Shown here one piece after another: positions 22,825 to 31,072 of a DNA stretch of 31,072 bases (the stretch's first letter is position 1; each line of letters begins with the position of its first letter). Location of the stretch: assembly GCA_937911445.1 (NCBI GenBank), contig CALDQY010000065.1, positions 1-31,072 of the forward strand, given 5' to 3'. Origin of the DNA: an uncultured Rhodobiaceae bacterium. Lineage in GTDB: Archaea; Thermoplasmatota; Poseidoniia; Poseidoniales; Poseidoniaceae. The notes under the pieces are model-generated. The model was not told the origin of the DNA and did no database searches. It saw nothing but the letters and a program-made list of their open reading frames with translations. The translations under genes were made by a program, and so were the position numbers.

Positions 22825-23645
22825 CACTCCACCTCGGAGGCTTGGAATTCATCCCTTGCAAGAATCATGAGTCCCATTCCACAGAGAATCAAAAACGGTC
22901 CAAAGACGATGAATCCACGACTGAACAAGGCAAATCCTGCAAGGTATTGCGTTCTTCGATAATTCTTGGCGCTACGCGTATCAAGCGCAGCCTTGAGTCC
23001 AACAACACCCGCGAGAATGGTCACGAGGGCAATCCCTGTAGAAAGTGCAATAGCATTCTCCAATGACCAACCGGAATTTGACTGCCTGAAATCTTCCTCA
23101 ATCGTACCGTTTCCTTCTGTAAGTGTAAACGGTGCTTGCGTTGCTGAATTTGGTGTAAACGTTCGCTCGACCGTCACGTAGGAATCCATCGAGACGCGCA
23201 ATATGTGCGATCCAGGTGGAACGTTTTCGAAGTTGTAGTAACCATACGAGTTGGTCTGGGTTTCTAGAATGAGGATTCCGCGTTCTTCTTCGATCAACTG
23301 AATCTGAACGCCTTCCATAGAATCTCCAGATACAGCCTCAAGGACGATACCGTAGACATCAACAGCATCGTCGCTTTCCAACGTGTTGTTTAGCAACTCC
23401 GCAGGGTTTCCTTGTAGAAGCAACAGGCCTGTAATGATGCCAAGGACACTTCCGATGAAGATAAGAGATGAAGCAAGGGCGAGAAGGCCGTTTGAGTCAT
23501 CGATGAGGAGTAAATCCTCTCCTTCTGTTGTTGCCACCTGAACTTCGGATGCTTGAACAACCAATTCTTCAGGTTCTTCTTCCTCCCCCGACAGTTTGTT
23601 ACGAACGCGTGCACGCAGTGCTTCACGTCGTTCGTTTATGTCCAT
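22824..23645 (-). CDS. Membrane protein with carboxypeptidase-regulatory-like domain
   Basis: A 273-residue protein with an acidic cytoplasmic N-terminus (GEEEEPEELV). One transmembrane helix follows at about 53-78 (LLALASSLIFIGSVLGIITGLLL). An extracellular beta-sandwich at 93-175 reads VYGIVLEAVSGDSMEGVQIQL, TQTNSYGYYNFENVPPGSHIL and VSMDSYVTVERTF, the classic CarboxypepD_reg-like fold. Two or more further helices end the protein (ALSTGIALVTILAGVVGL, GFIVFGPFLILCGMGLMIL). The ATG at 23645 follows GAGGGTG by about 5 bases. It overlaps the thymidylate kinase-like gene by one base and starts 67 bp after the M28 gene. A surface-binding or adhesion role is plausible but unproven. Confidence 0.8.
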   Translation of the reverse strand: MDINERREALRARVRNKLSGEEEEPEELVVQASEVQVATTEGEDLLLIDDSNGLLALASSLIFIGSVLGIITGLLLLQGNPAELLNNTLESDDAVDVYGIVLEAVSGDSMEGVQIQLIEEERGILILETQTNSYGYYNFENVPPGSHILRVSMDSYVTVERTFTPNSATQAPFTLTEGNGTIEEDFRQSNSGWSLENAIALSTGIALVTILAGVVGLKAALDTRSAKNYRRTQYLAGFALFSRGFIVFGPFLILCGMGLMILARDEFQASEVE

Positions 23646-23712
23646 TGAGCACCCTCTCGTGTTCTCTGGTGCGCGATAAGCAACACACCCCAGTGTATCC
23701 GCGCATGCATAC

Positions 23713-24867
23713 CTATCGTTTCAAACGTACGCTTTCATGAAGGCCAAGAAAACCGACGAAAATAAGGGCGATGACGGTGAACACTGCGCCGATAACGACT
23801 GGACCGAAGGTTGATGCCTGGGCTTCTTCTTGGTGCTGCATCGGCTCAGTTTGATTCACTTGAACTTTCAACCAAGAACCTTCCCTCAGTCCAAGTTCCA
23901 GCAGGCGCCCAATGTGTGCGAGGGATTCTGCGGAGACCTTGTCAGGCGTGTCCTCATGTGTGTGCCAATATCCTTGCCAAACCGATGCATTCTCGCCGTA
24001 ACGAATATCGATGAAATCGATCGCCGGTATGCCTACGTCAATCATTGGGACATGGTCGTCGATGACGCCATCGGTTTTTGAAAAGTTGACGATGTCAAGC
24101 CCAGGGTTTCCACCGCAATCTGTGACGTTATCAATAAGACCTAACGGCCCGGCGAGCGTACGAACGGCATCCCACAAACGATCGCCCTCCTCATCTCCGA
24201 CGTATGGTGGAAAGGTTCGATAAATTTTCAAATCGGCATCACCAATCATATCGACGAGTAGGAACGCATCAATTCGAGAAATGTCCTCATCCGTGCGGTT
24301 CTCAGCCCATGCTTTTGCTCCAAGCATCGATGGGGCAGGGCCTTGATCTTCAGCATCAGTGAGGAGAATCCATACCTCGTGGTCTAAGCTCATTGTTGGA
24401 AGGATTCTCGCAAGCTCCCACAGAACAGCAACACCGCTTCCGCCATCATTGGCACCGGGAATTGGTACATTGGTCATGTTTTGATCAGGGTCTCGCTCGG
24501 CCCGGTCTCTTGAGTCGTAGTGTGCAGCCAAGACCACAACAGGCCCCAATGGCTCCGCATTTTCGGGAACAAGTCTTCCCTCAAGATTGGTGAGGTTGTA
24601 TCCGTCCCACTGGTGGGGGTCCAAGGTCCAATCAAACTCAGGTCTTGTCTCAATGAACCAATTACGGAGGTCCTCTGAGGCATCACTCCCGGGTACCCTC
24701 GCACCAAAATTCACCTGTGTAGTGACGCTTTCGTTGGCGTTCTGTCCATCGAATTCGAGGTGTTCGACGTTTGAGCAAATCTCTGCCGATGTTGTCCACG
24801 GTACGGCCATGGTCGAAACAAGAAGGGCCGTCAAAATCAGCGGAATCTTCAGTCTTGGACCCTCCAT
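23713..24867 (-). CDS. Secreted, membrane-anchored M28 peptidase / glutaminyl-peptide cyclotransferase-like enzyme
   Basis: 384 residues. A signal peptide (LKIPLILTALLVSTMAVPWTTSA) is followed by NFGARVPGSDASEDLRNWF (53-71). Single-zinc or di-zinc M28 ligands are visible: AHYDSR (115-120), GANDGGSG with Asp141, TDAEDQG with Glu173, and WHTHEDTPDK with His302. IDDHVPMIDVGIPAIDFI (269-286) closely resembles the DDHxPF...G segment of glutaminyl cyclases. It could form pyroglutamate on exported peptides or act as an aminopeptidase. A C-terminal transmembrane helix (VVIGAVFTVIALIFVGFLGL) with basic tail holds it on the outer face of the membrane. I chose the ATG at 24867; the upstream start at 24912 would precede the signal peptide and cross the predicted promoter. 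Confidence 0.85.
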   Translation of the reverse strand: MEGPRLKIPLILTALLVSTMAVPWTTSAEICSNVEHLEFDGQNANESVTTQVNFGARVPGSDASEDLRNWFIETRPEFDWTLDPHQWDGYNLTNLEGRLVPENAEPLGPVVVLAAHYDSRDRAERDPDQNMTNVPIPGANDGGSGVAVLWELARILPTMSLDHEVWILLTDAEDQGPAPSMLGAKAWAENRTDEDISRIDAFLLVDMIGDADLKIYRTFPPYVGDEEGDRLWDAVRTLAGPLGLIDNVTDCGGNPGLDIVNFSKTDGVIDDHVPMIDVGIPAIDFIDIRYGENASVWQGYWHTHEDTPDKVSAESLAHIGRLLELGLREGSWLKVQVNQTEPMQHQEEAQASTFGPVVIGAVFTVIALIFVGFLGLHESVRLKR

Positions 24868-24890
24868 TGTATTGATGCTAAAGACGCGGG

Positions 24891-24901
24891 GTATTAAATA
24901 C
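24891..24901. promoter_or_regulatory. Shared, near-palindromic TATA box for the divergent exoprotein genes
   Basis: GTATTAAATAC lies between the divergent M28 (ATG 24867) and PKD-protein (ATG 24957) genes. Read on the minus strand, it predicts a start near 24870, essentially leaderless for the M28 gene. Read on the plus strand, it predicts a start near 24921 and a leader of about 36 bases that carries AGAGGA at 24945-24950 before ATG 24957. One box could therefore serve both directions. Confidence 0.45.
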
Positions 24902-24956
24902 CTCATTTCCACACATTCAATTGTGATACAGCATCACATTTTCCAGAGGAATTCAT

Positions 24957-27900
24957 ATGTCTGAACGACGCTCTACCCAAGCACTCTTTCTCGTCTTCCT
25001 CATGGTGACCTCCGTTTTGGGTCAGGCAGCAGCCAATGAAACACAAAACGAGGTCGAAGATGTCGTCAATGAAATTGGGGTTGTTTACGGCGATTTGACC
25101 AACTTCAATGTTGAAACCGGATCTGAATACCTGTTGATTGAGGAGGACCAACCAGTTGTATCTGCAACATCGTTCATCAAACAAGCATGGATTGACGAAG
25201 GTCGTCCGGGTGTCAATGACATCCGCTACCAGCCAACCATGGGGCGTTCAACATGCACACAACACGTAGTAGGCGATACGCTGACCGTGCCTATCTCAGG
25301 AGGTTCAACAAACGTATACGTTGCCAAAACGACGGCTACTGTCGCCTTCTTGGTTCAATCCGGACGAACCCTCTCTTCCACTGTCTTACAAAATCTCGCT
25401 TCGACATGGGACCAAACCATCTATCCTACCATGACCACCTATTTCGGTAAAGACTACCAAGACGGGCGTGGACTAGCACCTCCGGACAACGACAATAACT
25501 GTCAAGTTGAAATCGTCGTTTATGATATCGACGGCGCCTACAACATTGGTGGCTACTTTTCCCCGGGGACGGCACCAACGCGAGACGTTGTCTACGTCGA
25601 TTTCGCTGACATCACTCTTGCTTGGGGGAAGTCCATTATCGCTCACGAACTCCAACACCTACTTCACAATGCACAGGATCCTTACGAGAACCTCTGGTTG
25701 GATGAAGGAAATGCAGACGTTGCAATCTACCTCTGCTTTGGAGCCGATGGAACCCTCGCTGGCCACTTGAACGGATGGACGCAACAATCCGATTTGAGTG
25801 TCCGATGGTGGAACCAACGCAACGCAGATTACGGCGCAGGGTTTGTGTTCACAATGTACCTCGCAGACCATCTAGGGGGCGGTCCAGCCGTTCGACAGCT
25901 TGTTCAGGATTCTGCTACGGGTGGTCTTGGTGTCGAAAACCTCGCTCTTTCGCCCGTATCTGGGCAATCTGGCAAGATCGGCCGTACCATGGGTGAGATT
26001 TTTGCAAACTTCTCCATAGCAGCAACCATTGATTCCGATCAAGGCATTTACGGTTTCTCAAACCTCGATTTAAATCCATCTTGTGGAGGTTCTACGTTCT
26101 GTCGAATCACACCTGCGGACACAAATTCAGATTGGTCAACACCGTGGAGTTCAACGGGTCACACGATGGAAGGATGGGGTATCCGTTCCTTCAAATTCAC
26201 GCCAGGTGCTGCTTCACCGGCTCCTCTTACTTTGAGGGTCACGTCTGATGTCTCCAACTTTGATGGCGTTTTGGTCTACAAATCAACGGCCGATGGGCTC
26301 TGGTCTACGCAGGACTTGGATTTCACCAACAATGTTGCAACTGGACTCATCCAAGGTTTCGGAAACCTCACCGATGAGGTCTACGCGATTGTATGGTACG
26401 CAAGCACGATTGCCGATTGCGATTACACTTCGTGTGGGCCCTCATACCCTCAGGGAACCATCGACATCGAGGCAGCACGCATCACCTCACCGGCGACCAT
26501 GATGCTGAACGGAACCACGCTCGGTGACCGTGATGGAGACGGTTCAGCTGATACCGTCCAGGTGAACTACTCCATTCTCTCGAATGCATTCTTCGAGGAC
26601 CTGGACGTTGATGCTATTGTACGTGATAGCAACGGAACCATTGTCGACACCATCTCCACTCGCGTTCAAGCCGGTGGAGGCGTCCATGTTCCAAACAGCG
26701 TTTACTTCACTGCCAATAAGGATGACCAATACACTGTTCGCTTTACGATGAAGAACATGCTTGGCGCTATTCTGGATACGGAAACAACATCACCTCAGGC
26801 ATTGACCAACATGGCGCCTGTAGCGAACGCTTCGGTTTCGACCAATCTCAGTCAGACTTACGAGAAGATCCAGTTTACTGGAGATGGTTTTGATGCGTGG
26901 GGGCTGTCGCTCGACAACAATACTCTGCCGTACTTCGACCAACCCGTCGCCTATGCGTGGAATTTTGGGGACAACATGACCTCCGGATTGCGCTCACCAT
27001 TGCGCTCCTTTGCACAAGCAGGACTCTACAACACGACATTGCGTGTGATGGACGTTGGCGGTACTTGGTCGGATGTAAGCGTTAATCAAATCAACATCAC
27101 CGATGATTCTGAACCGATTCCAATCATTACTGTCAACAACAACATTGTAGTCGATCGGTTGGAGATTCTCACCAATCAGCGCATTATCTTCTCTGCATAT
27201 CAAACTGCAGACAACGTTCCATTGGAATTCTTGGACTTTGAGTGGGACTGGGGCGATGGTGCTCCAGTGTCAAGTGGAACAGGGCTGTACACTGCAAATC
27301 ACGAATGGGGAGATGTCGTCGGGCCGAACCAAACCTACATTCTCACACTGACCGTCTCAGACGGTGTAAACACTGGCCAGAAAACCATTGAAATTATCGT
27401 AAACAACCGTTTGCCATACCAAATCTTCTCAGATGAACTCACAACCTACACCTACACGCCGTTGCTCATGCCAGATGTCTTTACCGACGATGATGGAGAA
27501 AATCTCTCGCTCGGGTGGGTGTTCGAAGGCGGTGTTAATCTCGACGGGGTTGAGGTTGACCGTGATGATGACTTTTCCTCGACAGCATCTGCAGCCTTGT
27601 ATCCAGCTCCTGCTTGGGATACACCGGGGCTCAAGAACATCACTGTAACCGTCACCGATGAGGATGGAGGCATTTCTATTGCAGAACTCCGAGTTAACGT
27701 CATCAACCAATTGCCTGTTGCAAATTACATTGTCAAAGAGTCTGGCGCAACTGGTTCTCCGCAGATCGATTTCCTTGTAACAGAGGCACAGGTCAACGTC
27801 CCATACACGTTTGATGGTCGAACCAGTTTCGATGTCGATGGCACAACGGGTCTGTACACCGATTTAACATTCAATTGGTCGTTCCCTGATGGTACATTCA

Positions 27901-29135
27901 GCAACAAGACGTTGCCTGCGTATTCCTTCCTAGAGCCAGGGGAGCAAATCATCCAACTGGTTGTTACCGATGAAAATGGTGCACAAAGCACGCCAAAGGT
28001 CATCGTTGTTGTCGTTGCCAACCCTCTTCCGATCATTCAGTTGCAAATTCTTGATGCTTGGGTTGATGGGGCACTGCTCATGGATACCGATGTGTTCCCA
28101 GAGAACGGATTGCCCGATCAATGGTCGAGGACCTTTGACGAAAATGGCGTCAATGTCGCCATTCCAGGCGCCATGTTGTACTTCGACTCAAGTGGTACAC
28201 GAGACGGTGACCAGCGATTCGAAGGAAAGTACGTGCCGCTCGAACAAGAATCTCCTGATTGGAATGGTTTGCTTGAATACACGTGGGACTTTGGGGATGC
28301 AACGCCGATTGTACACGATCCGATGCCTTGGCATTCCTATGAACGACCAGGATTGTACACCGTGAAACTGACCGTTCGAGATGCTTTTGGAACGGGTGAC
28401 GTCACTCGCGCAGAGTTCAACATCCACATCGATGCACCACCTGAAATCTCTGGCATTGATTTACCGGATGAAGTCTATGAAGACTTTTCCACTGCTGTGA
28501 TTGTCAACGTATCAGATGCTGAATCACTTGCTGATTTAGTGTTCTATAGAGACCTTAACGTTCTCGATGGGTCGAATTCTGACAGGGATGAAGCCATCAG
28601 CAACGATCTTGTTGTTGAATGGGAGCAAGATATTCTCAGAGATGCTGACGGCGACGAAATTGTCGACAACGACTGGTTTGTTTCTACAAACACGCTCGTG
28701 ACACTAGCAACGGTCGTTTGGGACGATCCAACAGATGCAACTCTCAAGGTGAGAGTCTGCGATGGTATGGGCTTGTGCGATGAGGCTCAAACAGATGTGA
28801 CCGTTCTCCCGGAACAAGATGCCGATCCATCCCTCTCAGACTTCAGCTGGGATGAGTGGAAATCGTGGATGTCCGATGCAGGAAGCGATGCACTTGGCTT
28901 CATTGCTCTGATTCTTGCTGCCTTGATTCTTGGTTGGCTTGTCATGCGTCAACCGAATGAAATTGAAGAGGAGGCCAAACAGAATGCTGAGACCTACGAC
29001 GTCGAGCACGCTGATGATGGCGGATTGCTTGGTATGGACCACCACTCCCCTCCACCCGCTCCGAAGATTCTCTCCAAGCAAGAGCGTAGAAACGACGAAA
29101 GTGGTTACATCCGACCTTTGCGACGTCGAGAGTAG
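24957..29135 (+). CDS. Large secreted metallopeptidase-like protein with PKD-type repeats and C-terminal anchor
   Basis: 1392 residues. A signal peptide (LFLVFLMVTSVLGQAAA, about 10-26) leads to a catalytic-like domain with HELQHLLH (230-237) and WLDEG (247-251), the HExxH...E arrangement of M30/gluzincin-like zinc peptidases. Calcium-loop-like DRDGDGSADT follows near 520. About five PKD or PKD-like beta domains cover roughly 620-1160, marked by YAWNFGDN, FEWDWGDG, FNWSFPDG and YTWDFGDA with matching GLY(N/T)T(T/V)xLxVxD strands. A second Asp-rich segment LRDADGDEIVDND precedes a transmembrane helix (ALGFIALILAALILGWLVM) and an acidic cytoplasmic tail ending RPLRRRE. It is probably a surface-tethered protease for polymer or protein capture. 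ATG 24957 has AGAGGA 6-7 bases upstream. Confidence 0.88.
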   Translation: MSERRSTQALFLVFLMVTSVLGQAAANETQNEVEDVVNEIGVVYGDLTNFNVETGSEYLLIEEDQPVVSATSFIKQAWIDEGRPGVNDIRYQPTMGRSTCTQHVVGDTLTVPISGGSTNVYVAKTTATVAFLVQSGRTLSSTVLQNLASTWDQTIYPTMTTYFGKDYQDGRGLAPPDNDNNCQVEIVVYDIDGAYNIGGYFSPGTAPTRDVVYVDFADITLAWGKSIIAHELQHLLHNAQDPYENLWLDEGNADVAIYLCFGADGTLAGHLNGWTQQSDLSVRWWNQRNADYGAGFVFTMYLADHLGGGPAVRQLVQDSATGGLGVENLALSPVSGQSGKIGRTMGEIFANFSIAATIDSDQGIYGFSNLDLNPSCGGSTFCRITPADTNSDWSTPWSSTGHTMEGWGIRSFKFTPGAASPAPLTLRVTSDVSNFDGVLVYKSTADGLWSTQDLDFTNNVATGLIQGFGNLTDEVYAIVWYASTIADCDYTSCGPSYPQGTIDIEAARITSPATMMLNGTTLGDRDGDGSADTVQVNYSILSNAFFEDLDVDAIVRDSNGTIVDTISTRVQAGGGVHVPNSVYFTANKDDQYTVRFTMKNMLGAILDTETTSPQALTNMAPVANASVSTNLSQTYEKIQFTGDGFDAWGLSLDNNTLPYFDQPVAYAWNFGDNMTSGLRSPLRSFAQAGLYNTTLRVMDVGGTWSDVSVNQINITDDSEPIPIITVNNNIVVDRLEILTNQRIIFSAYQTADNVPLEFLDFEWDWGDGAPVSSGTGLYTANHEWGDVVGPNQTYILTLTVSDGVNTGQKTIEIIVNNRLPYQIFSDELTTYTYTPLLMPDVFTDDDGENLSLGWVFEGGVNLDGVEVDRDDDFSSTASAALYPAPAWDTPGLKNITVTVTDEDGGISIAELRVNVINQLPVANYIVKESGATGSPQIDFLVTEAQVNVPYTFDGRTSFDVDGTTGLYTDLTFNWSFPDGTFSNKTLPAYSFLEPGEQIIQLVVTDENGAQSTPKVIVVVVANPLPIIQLQILDAWVDGALLMDTDVFPENGLPDQWSRTFDENGVNVAIPGAMLYFDSSGTRDGDQRFEGKYVPLEQESPDWNGLLEYTWDFGDATPIVHDPMPWHSYERPGLYTVKLTVRDAFGTGDVTRAEFNIHIDAPPEISGIDLPDEVYEDFSTAVIVNVSDAESLADLVFYRDLNVLDGSNSDRDEAISNDLVVEWEQDILRDADGDEIVDNDWFVSTNTLVTLATVVWDDPTDATLKVRVCDGMGLCDEAQTDVTVLPEQDADPSLSDFSWDEWKSWMSDAGSDALGFIALILAALILGWLVMRQPNEIEEEAKQNAETYDVEHADDGGLLGMDHHSPPPAPKILSKQERRNDESGYIRPLRRRE

Positions 29136-29185
29136 ACGAATGCCTCAAGAACCTCGTCGTCAACCTTGGGTTAAGGGGTGAACGG

Positions 29186-30214
29186 ATGTTGCAGCGAAGA
29201 GCAGTTATTCTTCTCTCGATTCTGCTCGTTCCTTTGCTGAGTGGCATCTTTGCACCATCTTTTGGTTCTGCTTCGGCTGCAATCGATGATTGCCAAGGAA
29301 CGCTCTCTCCCATCGTATGGAACGAAACCATCTCGAGACATGCTGAAGTCCCTTTCAACAATTATTGGGACCCCTTCTACTACGAGGAGGATTGGGACGA
29401 TGACGGTCGTGACCGGGGTCGCTCGTCTGAGCCGATGAATTCTGGTGGAGAAAACATCGATCCATCACTTTCTCCTGAAGAGCCATGGATGTACAATGCC
29501 TATCATTCTCCAGTACCTGTTGATACGCTCACCTCCAACATCGCTACAACGATTCTTGTTGGTAACGACAGCGCTGGGGCACTGCGTGTTAATCTCTCGA
29601 GCTCCCATCGAACGACCATCTGCGTCGAGATTCAAGGGATTGTTGGAAATTCAACTGTCCCTGCAAAAGCCGATGTGTACTTGATGACAACGTCTCAATA
29701 CGAGCGTTATGAGTGGTCATATAATCGAATGCATGGAACCGATTATGATTTTTGGTTTGATAGAGAAAGTTTGAGTGATGATGAATTTGTGACCGAAGTA
29801 TCTCCTGAATGGGCTGCTTTCGATGTCACTGGATGGAAAACGTACAGAGATGTTCACACCTATGAAAACACGGATTCTGTTGTCATGAGCGTAGCCTTGG
29901 ACGCTCCTGAAGTCCATTCCTCGCTCTTTTCTGGCACGACCTATCAAGAGTTTTTCATTGTGATCGATGCTTGGGACAATTCACGAAGAGGTGACGCAGG
30001 AGCGCAAAACAAGATCATTGCAGCAGATGTTGCGATTTCGACCGTTGAGCGTTCTATCGTTCTTCCAAACTGGACAGTTTCGATTGTTTTCTTTGTCTTC
30101 TTTGCAGCCATCATCATGGCACCTGTGCTCATCAACAAGCGCTACATGGGTGCCGGCTTGGAACCGAGCATTGAAGCGCAAAAGCAACTCATGCCTTCAC
30201 TGAATCAGAACTGA
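29186..30214 (+). CDS. Secreted, C-terminally membrane-anchored protein of unknown function
   Basis: 342 residues. An N-terminal signal peptide (VILLSILLVPLLSGIFA, then SASA) precedes a mature part rich in Asp/Glu/Trp/Tyr (FNNYWDPFYYEEDWDDDGRD). The middle domain is beta-rich (ALRVNLSSSHRTTICVEIQG, ADVYLMTTSQYERYEW, FFIVIDAWDNS), of a jelly-roll-like appearance I cannot assign. A transmembrane helix lies near 297-317 (WTVSIVFFVFFAAIIMAPVLI), with a short cytoplasmic tail. GGGGTGA sits just before ATG 29186. It begins 50 bp after the PKD protein gene and is probably co-transcribed, sharing the same topology: signal peptide, exodomain, C-terminal anchor. Confidence 0.75.
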   Translation: MLQRRAVILLSILLVPLLSGIFAPSFGSASAAIDDCQGTLSPIVWNETISRHAEVPFNNYWDPFYYEEDWDDDGRDRGRSSEPMNSGGENIDPSLSPEEPWMYNAYHSPVPVDTLTSNIATTILVGNDSAGALRVNLSSSHRTTICVEIQGIVGNSTVPAKADVYLMTTSQYERYEWSYNRMHGTDYDFWFDRESLSDDEFVTEVSPEWAAFDVTGWKTYRDVHTYENTDSVVMSVALDAPEVHSSLFSGTTYQEFFIVIDAWDNSRRGDAGAQNKIIAADVAISTVERSIVLPNWTVSIVFFVFFAAIIMAPVLINKRYMGAGLEPSIEAQKQLMPSLNQN

Positions 30215-30215
30215 A

Positions 30216-31013
30216 TCAGTATTCGAGAAGCTTCCAAGCGTCTCGTAGGTCTCGGACGTTGATGAGGCCCTTGTCGCTAATTCTGTGTTCCATGGAAAGT
30301 GTTGCGTAAACCATGGAAACGCCAAGAACTGGCGCATGGATACGAGCCCAGTCGCCACCGCTGTTTACGGCCATGACGCTGTAATCGACACTCTCTCCTT
30401 TCAACTCGATTGCAGCATCGACGATTTGCAATGCATCGAGGTGCGAATGTGCAGTGGAGCAGAACTTCATCAAATCGCCCTTTTCACGATTGTCTCGGAC
30501 GAAGGATGCAATGTCTTCAGAATTTGGGGTTCCGTTGATGTCATGGCTAGAGTAGACGATTTTGCAACCCTTTTCTTTCGCAGCAGCGAGCAAGCCATTG
30601 AGTGTATCTTCTTCAATCGAGGATTCGAGATCTATCCATGTGACGCCTGATGCAATCGCGTGCTCAAGGATTGCAATTCGTTCGTCCTCAGTACCTGGGA
30701 AAAATCCGCCTTCACGGGGTGGTCGGACCGTAAATATGACTGGGACTGCAATGGAATCCTTGAGTTTCTGAATGGTTTCTTCAGGATTAACGGACGAAGC
30801 ATCGGAAATGGGCCATTCCGCTTCAGGAGGCATGACACTCTTCGGCTCGCCCTCTTCTTGCTCAACCATGACTGGTTCAGGCTTTGTAAGGTACAATCGG
30901 TCGAATCGAACTTCGACAAGGTCTGCACCAGCGGTTGATGCACGAGCCGCCTCATCGACCATGTCATCAACGTTGGTTGAGTCGAGTGCTACACAAATGG
31001 TCGGTTCAGGCAT
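30216..31013 (-). CDS. aroD: 3-dehydroquinate dehydratase, type I
   Basis: Third step of the shikimate pathway: Schiff-base dehydration of 3-dehydroquinate. Key residues of the type I family are visible: Glu35 in VEVRFD, Arg97 and Glu101 in FTVRPPREGG, His157 in SSHD, Lys183 (the Schiff-base lysine) in DLMKFC, Arg224 in ARIHAP and Ser246. The glutamine normally in the PGQ motif is Leu250 here (SDKGLINV). A Glu/Pro-rich insert of about 35 residues (45-80) follows the first strands and makes it longer than usual (265 residues). I chose ATG 31013 (MPEPTICVAL); a GTG at 31049 adds 12 lysine-rich residues, and the frame stays open to the window edge. The gene abuts the convergent exoprotein gene after one base. 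No other shikimate gene is visible. Confidence 0.88.
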   Translation of the reverse strand: MPEPTICVALDSTNVDDMVDEAARASTAGADLVEVRFDRLYLTKPEPVMVEQEEGEPKSVMPPEAEWPISDASSVNPEETIQKLKDSIAVPVIFTVRPPREGGFFPGTEDERIAILEHAIASGVTWIDLESSIEEDTLNGLLAAAKEKGCKIVYSSHDINGTPNSEDIASFVRDNREKGDLMKFCSTAHSHLDALQIVDAAIELKGESVDYSVMAVNSGGDWARIHAPVLGVSMVYATLSMEHRISDKGLINVRDLRDAWKLLEY

Positions 31014-31072
31014 GAACCAACCGACCTTCGTCTTCTTCTTAACGCTCACGGATGGTGGACGATGGAATTGAA

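Noticed and set aside
24957..29135. Numerous reading frames of 60-130 codons on both strands inside the PKD protein gene and other long genes
   Set aside because: They lack ribosome binding sites, recognisable motifs and independent spacing, and they shadow well-supported genes.
29140..29181. Thirteen-codon reading frame (MPQEPRRQPWVKG) between the two exoprotein genes
   Set aside because: It has a start and stop, and its end overlaps the ribosome binding site of the next gene, so a leader peptide is conceivable. It is too short and unsupported by conservation to call.

Overview
The window is a gene-dense piece of a euryarchaeal chromosome, most likely from Thermoplasmatota and probably marine group II/III (Poseidoniales-like). 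I base this on gene content, not on a search. Archaeal information genes are present (S6e, aIF2 gamma, Orc1/Cdc6, Dph2, a DUF357 protein). So are a class II HMG-CoA reductase, a bacterioopsin-activator-type HTH (HTH_10) regulator and an ScpB subunit. Several genes look bacterial in type (class II CCA/poly(A) polymerase family, acyl-CoA dehydrogenase, M61 peptidase), and there are large secreted PKD proteins. Several genes have a TATA-like box about 25 bp before the start codon, which fits leaderless archaeal transcripts. I found no rRNA, tRNA, CRISPR, insertion sequence or prophage, and no gene-free stretch longer than about 220 bp.

Layout. 1-1.9 kb: the 3' part of scpB (+), directly abutting HMG-CoA reductase (-). 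1.9-2.1 kb: a divergent promoter region with a symmetric array of TTAACG half-sites. 2.1-5.15 kb (+): three tightly coupled genes of unknown role, encoding an AAA-type ATPase with a long acidic linker and winged helix, a beta-propeller protein with a helical tail, and a DUF357 protein. 5.1-5.55 kb (-): a winged-helix regulator. 5.66-7.84 kb (-): S6e, aIF2 gamma and a PIN-domain protein, a translation/ribosome operon. 7.9-11.27 kb (-): an H-protein-like gene, hypoxanthine/guanine phosphoribosyltransferase, dph2 and orc1/cdc6, with one-base TGATG overlaps at the first two junctions.

11.4-12.56 kb (+): acyl-CoA dehydrogenase. 12.56-14.9 kb (-): a CCA-adding/poly(A) polymerase family enzyme, then an EF-hand/coiled-coil protein. 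14.9-15.36 kb (+): a ParB/SerK-like protein. 15.3-20.7 kb (-): a compact five-gene run of a two-helix membrane protein, an HTH_10 regulator, a PCMT-like methyltransferase, a HEAT-repeat protein and an M61 peptidase with a PDZ domain.

20.8-21.5 kb (+): a DUF2085 membrane protein. 21.5-24.87 kb (-): a secreted, membrane-anchored M28/glutaminyl-cyclase-like enzyme, a membrane protein with a carboxypeptidase-regulatory-like domain, and a long thymidylate kinase-like protein. 24.96-30.2 kb (+): a 1392-residue secreted metallopeptidase-like PKD protein and a second anchored exoprotein. 30.2-31.0 kb (-): type I 3-dehydroquinate dehydratase.

The most unusual items are the symmetric half-site array beside the ATPase-propeller-DUF357 operon, an aIF2 gamma with no zinc-knuckle cysteines, a thymidylate kinase-like protein with an altered P-loop and a C-terminal half of unknown function, and an archaeal EF-hand/coiled-coil protein.
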